In this document: in pieces, positions 24,001 through 34,547 of the stretch | Position numbering within the stretch: the stretch's first letter is position 1 | Layout: the number at the start of each line of letters is the position of its first letter | DNA from: Batkoa obscura | Lineage: Eukaryota; Entomophthoromycota; Entomophthoromycetes; Entomophthorales; Batkoaceae | Assembly (NCBI GenBank): GCA_030770535.1 | Contig: JASVEC010000040.1 | Location: 1 to 64,000, forward strand | Length of the DNA: 64,000 nt | Direction of reading: 5' to 3' | Translations under genes and position numbers: made by a program | Notes under the pieces: model-generated | Databases searched by the model: none | What the model saw: the letters and a program-made list of their open reading frames with translations, nothing else | What the model was told of the DNA's origin: nothing

Positions 24001-24183
24001 AATGAAAATATTAATAACAATTATTCGTCACAAATTAGTGTAGTTGAAAATAGATTTAAAGAACCTACAATGACTCAACCATTACCTTATTTATCTCAAT
24101 TAAAATTAGAGCCAATGTCTAATTCTCAGCCGTTATCAAGAGCAACAACAATACGTAAAAAAGTTCGGAAATCTGGATTTTAA
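21090..24183 (+). CDS. RRN6: Rrn6/TAF1C-like RNA polymerase I core-factor subunit
   Basis: Rrn6 is the beta-propeller subunit of the core factor that recruits RNA polymerase I to rDNA. Eight exons are inferred, all in frame, giving 875 residues (yeast Rrn6 has 894): 21090-21261, 21310-21422, 21473-21668, 21766-22075, 22158-22299, 22364-23168, 23241-23364 and 23418-24183. Propeller-like segments include ISLDDKR, NGYSIYDLRYFKKQVFHWKY and FTYFEDGSIYKVDY. The C-terminal third is disordered, rich in Asn, Thr and Gln, and ends in a basic RKKVRKSGF. A Ser/Gln-rich region before a short basic GF-ended tail is, as I recall, typical of Rrn6. The assignment rests on layout and length rather than a decisive motif. 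A different WD-like nuclear protein is possible. Intron 6 contains a triplicated TTTACTAATATTATTA unit. Confidence 0.5.
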
Positions 24184-24402
24184 AACAATATATGGATTTG
24201 TATATTTTTGATATGTTTATATAGAGAATTTAAATCTATTTTTTTATAATAAAAAATAAACTTAATTTATGAGATCATTCGAGTGTTAATAATTCTTATT
24301 TTTATATAAAACAAAAAGTATATAAAATAAGAATTTAAAATAAATAAACATTCTTTTAAATATTTTATAAGTTTATATATTCTCTTTCTTTTCTTTTTCA
24401 TT

Positions 24403-24993
24403 TTATGGTAATTTTAAAAATTGAATTTCTATATGAATACTAGAAACATTCCTTACTCTTGTTTCAATATCTTCTTCCTAAATAATAATAATAAGTTTAA
24501 TAATCATGTAATCTTAGACTAAAAATAAATCCTTTACCTCATCTTCAGGTGTTAAATCTTCAATCACCTTTGTTGTATCTGTAGTAATTTTTAATTGTGG
24601 TTTAAATTCTTCAAATTGGGTTTCTAGCATTAAAGCCAACTGAACTGTATTTAAAGTACAAGAACCAAGACCATGTAAAGATAATTTTGGTAATCTATTT
24701 ATAATTAAAATAAAATAAAATGAAATCAATAGAAACAAAAACAAAAATAATATTAAATATCATAAATACTATTTACCTTTTTTCAATTAATCCTTTTTTA
24801 ACTTGTAAATATAAATACTTCAACTTAGTTTTTTTTGTAATATAAATATCCTCTAAAGTTTGACTTGGCTTTACAGGTAATCGACTATTGATTTCAAGGA
24901 TTCCAGAGGGCTAACTCTATTAGCAAACTTTTCAAGTTTTTTAAAATATCAATTTACTTTCTGTTTTCTCGGTATTACTTGTTGTTTTGGCAT
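24403..24993 (-). CDS. POP7: RNase P/MRP subunit Pop7/Rpp20 (Alba fold)
   Basis: Pop7 binds the RNA of RNase P and RNase MRP, which mature tRNA 5' ends and pre-rRNA. Four exons join in frame to 133 residues: 24958-24993, 24777-24910, 24538-24694 and 24403-24477. Introns are 47, 82 and 60 bp. The Alba-fold signature is visible: DIYITKKTKLKYLYLQVKK, then LSLHGLGSCTLNTVQLALML, then LKITTDTTKVIEDL. Length matches Rpp20 (about 140). It sits tail to tail with the Rrn6-like gene, about 220 bases apart. Confidence 0.8.
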
Positions 24994-26329
24994 TTGACTT
25001 TGTTATGAAGTTAAAAATGTAATGTTTGGAGATTTTAAAGTGGGATTAAATTAATTGAAATACAAAATCTATTTAAATCAATAAATCGAATTTATTTTAA
25101 AAAAAGAGTAAATTAAATAGAAATTTTAAGAAATAATATACTTTAATTAGAATTTTTTTATATAAGATTAATTATAGTACCAGCTTAATAAAAGCATTTA
25201 ATTATCTCATAAATAAATCTAATTCTTAGTTGAAATTTCACTACAATTTTTAAAAATAGATTAAAACTAAAGTCTAAAAGATAAGATTAAATGATTAAAA
25301 GAATGTTTTAAGTTATTTACCTTTTACCTCTATTAAAAAGTGATTCTAATTTAATGAGCTCAACAATTGAAAGAAAAGGTATTTAAGATTAGTGATACTT
25401 AAATAACTGAAGCATTAAAAATTTATTTTTATTTTATAAAAAATTAATACGTAACTCTAAAGCTATCACTATTTAAAGCTCAAAAAAATTAATAATTGAA
25501 GTATTTATTATTTTCTTTTTTTAAATAAATGATATCAATAATAATAAAAGATGAAAGCAAAAGAAGAAACACAATATCAATTTTTATTATATAAAAATAA
25601 ACAGGTGATAATTTATAATATGGCTAGTTGTAAGCTTTCTTTTTTTTGAATGTAATAGAATAAATAGAATTAATCTATTGTTTTTTTTAGTTCGTGTTGA
25701 AAATGCTGTAGGTATAATTGATGTCGTTAAGGTTTGGAAAAGTGAATTTATCAGTAGTAAATTAAATTATTTTGATAAAATTGTAATTTTATTATAAATG
25801 TTGATTATAGACGGTTCAAAAAATAGTGATATTTTTCTTAAGTTGTGTAATGCTATATTTAAACATTCAAATGAGAGTATGAAAGTTTATCAGAAGTATT
25901 TTGAAAAGATAAAATTAAAATTAGAATTAAGATTAAAAGGAAATTTATATAGTAGATTTTATCAGAAGCTTTTAAAATGAAAGTTCAGTAAGTTCTTTGG
26001 AATTTTAATTTAACTTTAGTTGGTCTATCAAAGTGTATATAAAGTTAGTTATCAAATAGTGGAGGACTTAAAGGGATTTAATAAAACGGAGATGCAAAAA
26101 TGTATTTATTTTATTGGAGATAATTAAGTTAATAAAGAATATTTGAATTCGTTTAGTATAATTAGTCTATTTCGTGTTATTGGTAATAGTTTTTATTTAA
26201 TGATATAAATATATCAATAATATGTTAGAATCTTATATTGAACCAAGAAAAAATAAACAGTTAGAATTCACTAATGCAATAAATTAAAAATAAATTAAGT
26301 TAACAACAAATTTAATAGATAATGTTCAA
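24994..26329. other. Gene-poor region with small coding-like pieces
   Basis: Mostly AT-rich DNA. Short coding-like pieces on the plus strand (FLLYKNKQ near 25580, VRVENAVGIIDVVKVWKSEF near 25690, YQKYFEKIKLKLELRLKGN near 25890) are separated by stops. They may be the decayed front part of the repeat gene relic that follows, or an unrelated relic. No intact gene is seen. Confidence 0.35.
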
Positions 26330-29104
26330 TAGATGCTTTTATCGAAAGGATATGATATCAAGAATAAATCAAATTTAACAGTAAGTAAACTTAGAGATAG
26401 TACTAACATTAATGAACAAACTCATAAGATCGCTATTTTAGAAAAACAAACGACTAACTTTACTAAAGTAATATTTATTTTATTTTTATTTAATATTGTA
26501 ATTTTGAAGGTAGATAGAAAGTAAGGACTTATTTATAATCGTATAAATATTATTATACTAGTGTAGGATAGAAATCCCTAAAACTCCTATTAATTTATAT
26601 GGAGGTAGTAACAATTTATAATATTCATTTACATGATTAACAATAAATAAATAGATGCACTTATAGTAAATACAACTAACAAACACAATTGAATTTGATA
26701 TTATTAATACTAGATCATTGGATGAATATCATAAAAGTGATTTTATTGTTTATTTTATTTAAAATTATAATTATAGCTATTTACGTGGTATTGAAGATGA
26801 TCGAGGTTGGAAAACAGTCAATAACATTAATCCTTAAGAATAAGATCTCTTTGAGTTAGCTTGGAATGAAACTCCAACAAACAATAAAACAAACATTGAT
26901 AATAGTTTTCAACCTGGTGACAATGGTAAACAATCATAATGGCAATAAGTAATATAATATTTATTTAATAAATAGTTTAAAACCATGGAACATTTCAAAA
27001 GATGAGTTTGTTGATCCTAAAAATAGTTATAATTCTCTAAATGATCAGAGGGAAAATAAGTGAAATCCTTTTGATTCAAGTAATAAATCTAATGTTAGGT
27101 TAGAACCTCAAGCCGATGAACTTAAATTAACAAATTAGAATAGTTGAAATCAACGAAAAAGGACTAGTTTTCGTTAAGACAATGATTAAAGTGCATGGTA
27201 TAATAACAATCAAAGAAATCGAGAAGCCTAGAGTAAGAATAGTTGAAATAATCAAAAGACTTAGGGCAATAATATTACTCAAAAAAATCAAGGGAATTGA
27301 GGTGATATTAATATTCAAGGAAGCCAAACGAATTGAGTAACAATATCCGAACTGGGAATCAAAACATTCAGTGAAATTGGAGGAATAGTCATCAAGCTGA
27401 GAATCATGACACCCAAGGAAGTTTAGGTAACAGTAAACAAGGAGATTGTGGTAGTTATAAGCCTCATAATCAAATTGACCAAGGAAATTGAGATAGCACT
27501 CATTTTCAAAGCCAAACTAACCAAGATACTTGGAGTAGTAACGCCTAAACTGGAAACAATAATCAGCAGGGAAGTTAGGGATCTAAACCCAAAGGTGGAA
27601 ATACTTGAAGTAACGATAGTCAAATTTCCTATCAAAATGATACTCAAAACCAAACAAATGCTGATACCAATTTTAAACCAAGAGATGTCCAAGACAGTCA
27701 AATAAGATGGAATGATAATCAAAGCCCTGATTAACCTGAAGAGGCAATAACCCAAATTTTAAGTCAGGCAGTGCCCAAAGTAATCAAGGAATTTAGAATA
27801 ATAATGATTCGCACCAAAATCAAAGAGACAACAATCCCAATTCTAGCCTAAGGGGCAATACCTGAGGCAATTATAGAGGAAATAGAGGAATAAATAGTAA
27901 AAGAAGGGGCGACTATAATCGTAGTTTCAATGATCAAGGTAATAATACTGAGGAATGGGGTGATAAGCCTAGATCAAAGATAGATTGGAGCAGAAGTTTG
28001 AACGTAGCAGGAAGTAGTTAAAACATTAACAAAACCAATCTACAAGGCTGGGGTAATAGTCAATCAAATCCAGTAACTAAAATCAAAATAGAGAGTAGTT
28101 GGGCTAAGAGTGATAGTAAAATATGAAACGACATAGGAGACTGGGGTAATGATTAACTGAATACAAGCAAGCAGGATGGTAATTGGACTAGTAACGTCAA
28201 GTTTGAAAAAATGGAAATTTAACAAAGCAACTGGACTAATAATAATAATGCTACAGCGAACACCCAAAGAGATAACTGGACTAATAGCAATCAGTCTGAA
28301 AAGGAGAATACTTAAGGAGGTAATTGGACCTGTGATAGTTAACCTGTAAGAGTGGATACCCAGTGAAGAAATTGGGCTGATAATCCTGAGCCCAAAAAAG
28401 TGGACACTTAAAAAGACAACCAGTCTGACAATTTTCAATCTAAAAGAATAAATTCTTGCGAAGATAATTGGTTTAATAATAATAATGTTATCGCAGATAC
28501 TGTATTAGAAGATTGGACTTCAAGGGTTAAAATAGAAAAACGATCTAATAGTGAGTAATCCGGGCAACCAAGTACTCAAAAAAGTAATTGGAATAACAAA
28601 AATGTTATTTCAGATACTGTACAAGGAGATTGTGCTCTAAAAGTCAAAAAGGAAAAAATGGATAGTACTGAACAACTCAAGAAAAAAGATACAAAAGCAG
28701 ATAATTGAGGTAATATTATTATTATTATTATTGAAAGTACTAGAGGAAATTGGACTTCAAAAGCAAAAATGGAAAAGGCTGATAACTAAAAACAACTCAA
28801 GGAAGAAAATATGTAAGCAAACAGTTATAATAAAAATACTAATATTACAGAGACTGTATAAAGTTCATGGACCTCAAAAGTTAATTAACCTAAAAAACTA
28901 AATGCTGGACAAAGTAGAAATAACGATATTAATACTACGGAAACTACTAAAGGATTATGGACCTCAAAAGTCAAGAAAGAACGAAGGTGGTATGGTGACC
29001 TGGAGAGTAATATTACTATAAATATGAAATCTATAGAAAGCTTGAATATGGATGATTTGGATGATAATGATGATATCTTAGAACTAGATTTAAATTGCTG
29101 AAAT
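26330..29104 (+). pseudogene. Decayed Trp/Gln/Asn-rich repeat gene
   Basis: A long low-complexity frame reads through more than 30 stops and a few frame changes. The protein it implies is rich in Asn, Gln, Ser, Gly and Trp. It has a short RG-rich patch near 27870-27915 and, from about 27930, many Trp in GW, WG, NWT and DWT contexts (EEWGDKP, LQGWGNSQS, GDWGND, GNWTSN). From about 28450 the repeats are longer, in tandem, each carrying a form of DTVQ..WTSKVKKEK. Where copies can be compared, stops stand where the sister copy has Gln (TVQ versus TV-stop) or where Trp fits (N-stop-G, S-stop-N). So CAA/CAG became TAA/TAG and TGG became TGA. Regularly spaced Trp in a disordered chain is typical of Argonaute-hook proteins; that function is only a guess. 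Nearby genes use standard stops, so this is decay rather than a different code. Confidence 0.6.
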
Positions 29105-29275
29105 TTATTCTTAGATGAAAGGTATTTTAGAAAAATAAAAATGATAATGATCAAAATAGTGGGAAAAAGGACAAAGATTTGAAAAACAAAAGGAGATCTC
29201 GAGAGCAGTGAGGTAATGATTATCAGGATGGGGAAGATAATTGATCAATCGAGATTTTAAGTTAGTATGGGGATA

Positions 29276-29380
29276 TGTTTTTTTGTTTAAGAATTTTACC
29301 AACAATTTTTCTATTTTTAAGCGCTGTTTGAACAGAAAAATTGTTGGTAAAATTCTTAAACATAAAAATACATCCCCATA
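29276..29380. mobile_element. TGGGGATGT element, near-perfect hairpin (copy 7)
   Basis: Both ends are intact (TATGGGGATATG ... ACATCCCCATA). Unlike other copies, both arms are of the same kind: GTTTAAGAATTTTACCAACA on the left and its reverse complement on the right, around an AAGCGCTG core. The whole element can fold into one long hairpin and has no orientation. Confidence 0.85.
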
Positions 29381-29839
29381 TATTATTATATTTTAGTGTT
29401 TGAAAAATATAATAGAATATTAAGTTGCTTTTTATACCATTCTATTATTATTTGATAGTAAATTATTTATTAAATTAAAAGGGCAATATAAAGTTTGATT
29501 TCAATATATATAATTTTATTATTATTATAAATAAGGAATGCTCTTTTTAACTCAATGGAGTAAGTCATTAGTAGCAATCATAGTCATTTTAAAAAGAACC
29601 TGTTAAGAACTGTTATTTCCTTTTTCTATAAGTTACATACTCTTGACTTTTACTAATTCTATCGCTTTAAACCTTAATTTATCTCTTAAGTTTCTTAATT
29701 TTAATACTTGGCATTACTTAGTTTAAAATTTTAAAAATAAATATTGTATGTCTTGATTTCAAAATATTACACAATATAAAACATGTAACACCTTGTTATC
29801 CAAAAAGCAATTTATTCTAATCAAGAAATTCCATAAATT

Positions 29840-29944
29840 TATGGGGATGTATTTTTATGTTTAAGAATTTTACTAACAAATTTTCCACTTAAATATCGCT
29901 TAAAAAATGGAAAAAATAATAAGTCAAAAAAAACACCCCCTTAT
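29840..29944 (+). mobile_element. TGGGGATGT inverted-repeat element, copy 8
   Basis: Standard two-arm copy. TATGGGGATGTATTTTTATG opens it, TTTAAGAATTTTACTAAC and TGGAAAAAATAATAAGTC are the arms, and the right end is drifted (CACCCCCTTA). Confidence 0.85.
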
Positions 29945-30123
29945 GTTATCAAGTTTATACGATTAAACTTATTTAAAATCTATAAAGTACCTACTCTGAT
30001 TAGTTATAAAATATAAATAGTATTATAATAATAATACAATTATAACAAGTGAAAAATTAAGTAATAATAATATAAGTTTACTTTATACAAAGATTTATTA
30101 AACAGATAATAAAATAGATTAAA

Positions 30124-31203
30124 TTAATTGTCACGTTTTACAACATGAATGATATTAGGAGATTCATCAGTTAATACAGTATCAAATACATAATCCCAAA
30201 CTTTAGAAGTTATACCAAATCCAACTTGATAATTAGAATGATGATGTGCCATATGATACGATTTCATTTCTTTAAAATAATTAAAAAATATATGACCATG
30301 ATGAACATAGTAATGAACTAAATCATAACATATGTAACCAAATACTCCACCAGATAACAAAGCAAATCTTATTCCATCTAAAGAACTATCGTTTAAAATT
30401 AAAGATACTATTTTATATAAAGGTAAGCCTAAAGCAACACCAAGTACAGGTGGTAATACTAATCGCATTCTATCCATTGGAATATAGTGATGAACACCGT
30501 GCAAAAGAAAATGTACAAATAAAAAGAAAGGAGTATCAGGTACTAAATCATCTAAATGAAATAGAAATCGGTGGATTGAATATTCAATTAATGTAAATAT
30601 AAATATACCCCCAATAAAACAATAACCCATAATATTATTGGCTGTATTTAAATTATAAGAAAGTAATAAAAAATAGAAGCATACAGGTAACCAAAAGGTA
30701 GGTATAACATACCAAGCAGTACGAGTTAACATTTCTAAAAATGGACTTGAAAAAAAGATAGGAGATTCTTTTGTATAACGTGGGGTATGTACTTGTTTTA
30801 GATAAAATTCTTTTGAAAAGTTATTAAAAAACATTTGTTCAAATAAAGCACCATTTAAATCTAAAAACTTTTCTTCTTTTAAATCTTTACTTATATCCGT
30901 ATAAGTATGATTTCCTTTATGCGCAAAACTATCTGCTTTACCACCTGCTTCTCTAACTTCCCCAATTAAAAATTCATCTAATATATTGTGGGCATTCTCT
31001 GAGTGTCTATAACTGATTGGATCATTGAATATATTTGTTATATCTTTACCACCATATTTTAATATTAAATCTTCACCCCCTGGATGGTCTTCTGCAAATT
31101 CGGTAACATCATAAATTTTACCTTTATAAATAACCCAACAGGAATGAGTGGTATTATGTAGTTTAACTTCTTCAGGCGTATATGCTTGTAATACACTAAT
31201 CAT
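30124..31203 (-). CDS. SCS7: Sphingolipid fatty acid 2-hydroxylase
   Basis: Scs7/FA2H hydroxylates the C2 of the very-long-chain fatty acid of ceramide in the ER membrane, with electrons from its own cytochrome b5 domain. From the Met at 31203 the protein has 359 residues in one exon. An in-frame ATG 13 codons upstream exists, but MISVLQAYTPEEV is the usual family start. The cytochrome b5 domain (residues about 5-80) has the heme motif HPGG (40-43) and a second heme His at 67 (YRHSEN). The membrane part contains the di-iron His boxes HRFLFH, HFLLHGVHH, HHGH and HMAHH in the family order. Several hydrophobic spans lie between them (for example SLILNDS.., GYCFIGGIFIFTLIEY). All key ligands are present. 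Neighbours give no functional link. Confidence 0.93.
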   Translation of the reverse strand: MISVLQAYTPEEVKLHNTTHSCWVIYKGKIYDVTEFAEDHPGGEDLILKYGGKDITNIFNDPISYRHSENAHNILDEFLIGEVREAGGKADSFAHKGNHTYTDISKDLKEEKFLDLNGALFEQMFFNNFSKEFYLKQVHTPRYTKESPIFFSSPFLEMLTRTAWYVIPTFWLPVCFYFLLLSYNLNTANNIMGYCFIGGIFIFTLIEYSIHRFLFHLDDLVPDTPFFLFVHFLLHGVHHYIPMDRMRLVLPPVLGVALGLPLYKIVSLILNDSSLDGIRFALLSGGVFGYICYDLVHYYVHHGHIFFNYFKEMKSYHMAHHHSNYQVGFGITSKVWDYVFDTVLTDESPNIIHVVKRDN

Positions 31204-32812
31204 CGTAAGATATAAATATTTTAACTCTTTTAAAATTTTCACCTTTGTATTTTGATTTACCTTATATACTTTCAGTTAGAGGAAAATTTATTAACCAATG
31301 AAATGAGCTATTAACACCCAGTTGGAATAATTATCTTAAACCGATACCCTTAACTAGCCAATTTATTAAATCAAAGTTTACCTCTAATTCTACTACAAAA
31401 CAGTTATTAAAAGAGAGAGAATAATTTAACTATATAATTATTACATACTGTTAAAGTTTATCTTCTGTATATAGTATACATAAAAATATATATATTCATA
31501 ATATTGTGAATACTTAATGTTTTATTTTAAATAAAGGATTACGGAACAACTACGTAAATTGGATTATCCTCTAATAATTTCTGATTTCTAATGTTTATCC
31601 TGCATTTATAAAAAAACTAAAATTTACCCCAACAAAAGTAACAAATTGATTGGTAATTAATTTCATGGATCAAAATGAAGCAGTTATGAGATCATTAGGG
31701 ACTATGAGCTAAGAATTGAACCTAAAGTTAAGAATTACTAATTTTGGGGTGGAGCATGGTTAGCTAAATTAATAAAAATATTTTTTATCATTCCTATTTT
31801 TTGGAATATTTTATTAAGCATTTAAGGAAGTTAGATAAATTAGTAATTCAAATTGAAAAAAGTTCTTTCTCACCCTGTTAAATTTTATTACAAATTGTTC
31901 AACATTTGTTACTTTCACATTATGTTGCCAAGTACCAAAAAAATGTAGTAACTCTTTTTGTAAAAAAATAAATACAATAGCTTATCAATAAAAGAATTAC
32001 ACATTTATTTTTTTATCTACAAAGAAAAAGATGGGATCTGATGGATAAATAGGACCCAAAACTTTGAATTTTGCGATAAAAATTTATTGAGGGTTACCCT
32101 TTTTTATTAACACTTTTGAAGTTTACTTAAGAATAAATTTATCTTTCGATCATTTCAATTCTCATTATTTATCATTCTGCTTTATTTTACGCAGTATTTT
32201 AAATTTTAAGATTAGTTTTATGGGAAAGTTGATCTGTATATTAATCACTCAATAATTTCAATTGTAAAAAATAAATGGCAGAAATTTTAATATATTATAT
32301 AATACTAAAATTAAAATAAAGATATCAGCTAAATTAATATATCTATTTATATTACTAAGATTAATTTTTAATTTTTAATTAAAAAATTGAAGCTTTAAAA
32401 TAGATAAATAGAATGAACTTTGGCTTTAAAATATGGCATTTAATATGAGCTAACTTTAAATTCTTTTTGTTTTTAGCAAGAGCCGAATTAGGTTTAAAAC
32501 ATTTTAATTTGAACAAATTATAAATCGGAACTTAATCTATTTTGATGTATTTGTCATTCATTTTACTTAACTGTATTATAGAGCTTTTGAGGTATGACTA
32601 ATATGCTCATTTCATTCAAGCCTTATATTAGAGCTAAGGGATTTATAAATAATCCGTATAAATGTTATATATTTTATTATAAATTTCATAAAAATTTTGC
32701 TCAATATTCTAGATGTTAACTAAAAGCTAGTTTTTTTATCCTAAAATTAGCCTAAAATAAAAAAAGTTGGGAATTTAAAATCATTCAAGAGTTGATAGGT
32801 AAAATTTTAGAA

Positions 32813-32917
32813 TATGGGGATGTTTTTTTTGGCTTCATTACTTTTTCCATTTTTTAAGCGCTATTTGAGTGCAAAAATTGTTAGTAAAATTCTTAAACAT
32901 AAAAATACATTCCCATA
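32813..32917 (-). mobile_element. TGGGGATGT inverted-repeat element, copy 9
   Basis: Well-preserved copy and a good reference for the minus orientation: TATGGGGATG, GGCTTCATTACTTTTTCCA, an AAGCGCTATTTGAG core, TTGTTAGTAAAATTCTTAAA, and TACATTCCCATA at the end. Confidence 0.88.
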
Positions 32918-32973
32918 TTAAACATGTTTGAATATTTACTATAATGAACGTGTATTAAAAAATAATAATAATA

Positions 32974-33044
32974 TGCGTAAACTGGGAATCGAACCCAGGC
33001 CACTTCTTTGGAAGAGAAGTATTCTACCTCTATACTATTTACGC
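32974..33044 (-). tRNA. tRNA-Gly(UCC)
   Basis: On the minus strand a 71-base cloverleaf can be drawn. The acceptor stem GCGTAAA pairs with TTTACGC, followed by the discriminator base A. The anticodon stem CTTCT/AGAAG encloses the loop CTTCCAA, giving anticodon TCC (glycine). The T arm is CTGGG TTCGATT CCCAG. The D arm holds the A box (around GTATAGAGGTAGAAT) and the T arm the B box GGTTCGATTCC. No intron is seen. It lies 57 bases from an inverted-repeat element. Confidence 0.93.
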
Positions 33045-33490
33045 TCAACATAACATATAAATTAAAATAAATAAAGATTAAAATTATTTTCTGGAGTTTT
33101 ATTGATTATTTTAATTCTAATATTGGAAATCCTTTTGCTTTGTAATAACGCACCTTTTTTAATATATAGTCATTTAGTAACCCAAATAGGTTTCTATTAT
33201 TAGATTGATTACATATATGCTACGTTAGAACGAAGGATGTTAATAAAGTTATTTATCACTGAAAGATCACAACATCCAAAATATTATAAATTCTTATTAT
33301 TTTATATCAAATCAAACTATATTTTTAATCACTATATTTTTAATCACTATATTAAATTCAAACTTATTATGTTATTGGGTTTTAAACATTAGTAAAAAAT
33401 ATATTTCTATTTTTTTAAAATAAAAATGTTTGAATTTAATAAATCTATTTTAAATAATATTCATCCCACATAGTTGGTATGAATTATTTA

Positions 33491-33626
33491 CCATTTGTGT
33501 TTTTTTTGACTTCATTACTTTTCCATCTTTTAAGCACTACTTAAAAATGAAAAAATTGTTAGTAAAATTCTTAAAAATGAAAAAATTGTTAGTAAAATTC
33601 TTAAACACAACAATACATTCCCATAT
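33491..33626 (-). mobile_element. TGGGGATGT element with inner duplication, copy 10
   Basis: The right end ACATTCCCATA is kept and the left end is lost. A 30-base unit covering the TTGTTAGTAAAATTCTTAAA arm is present twice in a row, making this copy longer than the others. Confidence 0.75.
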
Positions 33627-34028
33627 CTCATTTTTTCCCCTCATGTCAAGCATAAGAAAATTGTTTCCATATTCTTATTAGACCTAGAGTATTATTATTT
33701 GACTACTGATTACTTTCCCTTCATAATTCAAAATTATGTTAATATTCTTAGCTATATCACTTGTTTTTTATTTTGTTTGTCATGATTTATAATATGAATG
33801 TTCCTAACTTTTACTTTATTAATTGCTTTTGGTGTTATAAATAAATAGTACTTTATTTAGATAGATATCAAAAAATCAAATAGTTGTAATCGACCAAACT
33901 GATATTATAACATACTTATATAATAAAGAACTTCTCAAAAATAGTTACAGATATTTTTCATTTTTATTTTTTGCTTTCAAATTATATAATTTTATTAGGT
34001 GTTTTAATAAAGACAAAATAAATTATAA

Positions 34029-34132
34029 TATGGGGATGTATTTTTCTGTTTAAGAATTTTACTAACAATTTTTGCACTCAAATAGCGCTTAAAATATAGA
34101 AAAATTTCTAAACAGAAAAATACATCCCCATA
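34029..34132. mobile_element. TGGGGATGT element, hairpin-like variant (copy 11)
   Basis: Both outer 20-base ends are of the same arm type: GTATTTTTCTGTTTA on the left and its reverse complement TAAACAGAAAAATAC on the right, with intact TATGGGG/CCCCATA termini. The inner part is still the asymmetric form (GCACTCAAATAGCGCTTAAA). It looks like a half-converted hairpin. Confidence 0.85.
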
Positions 34133-34444
34133 TGTTATATGTTAAGTTACTTTAATGTTAGGATCGAAAGTGTCGATGATTAAGAAGTCAGTATTAATCT
34201 AAAAAAATATCCAATACACGAAAACAAAAATAGCTTGAATTTTTATATTGAAAACAAGTGTCAGGTGTACTCATCTAAATCCAATGGTAATTATAGCATT
34301 TTAATATTATCCACATTATTTAGGAAAGTAAATTTATTTAATTATTTTAATTGGTTTATTACATTTTAGTGTAATTATTAAATATCAAGTTCATTATATT
34401 TTCATTTATTTTACCATCTTAGTTAACGGGATATATTTAAGTAT

Positions 34445-34547
34445 TTGGGGATGTATTTTTTTATCTAAGAACTTTACTAACAATCTTTCTGCTCAAATAG
34501 CGCTTAAAAAATGGAAAAAGTAATGAAACCAAAAAAAACATCCCCAT
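34445..34547 (+). mobile_element. TGGGGATGT inverted-repeat element, copy 12
   Basis: Standard copy with TTTGGGGATGTATTTTTT, CTAACAATCTTTCTGCTC, a TAGCGCTTAA core, TGGAAAAAGTAATGAAACC and ACATCCCCAT at the right end. Confidence 0.88.

Larger units (their letters stand above)
29105..30123. other. Intergenic region with two inverted-repeat elements
   Basis: Holds the hairpin-like element at 29276-29380 and a normal copy at 29840-29944. No gene seen. The 180 bases before 30124 are the 3' flank of the hydroxylase gene. Confidence 0.5.

Noticed and set aside
27127-28438. Several long open frames on both strands (60-125 codons)
   Set aside because: They are shadows of the repeat relic's biased composition, rich in Ile, Leu and Ser with no domain, and they disagree with the repeat structure seen in the main frame.
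26690-29104. A different genetic code (stops read as Gln and Trp)
   Set aside because: Intact neighbouring genes end at normal TAA, TAG or TGA and have no in-frame stops at Gln or Trp positions. The repeat relic also has frame changes, so decay is simpler.
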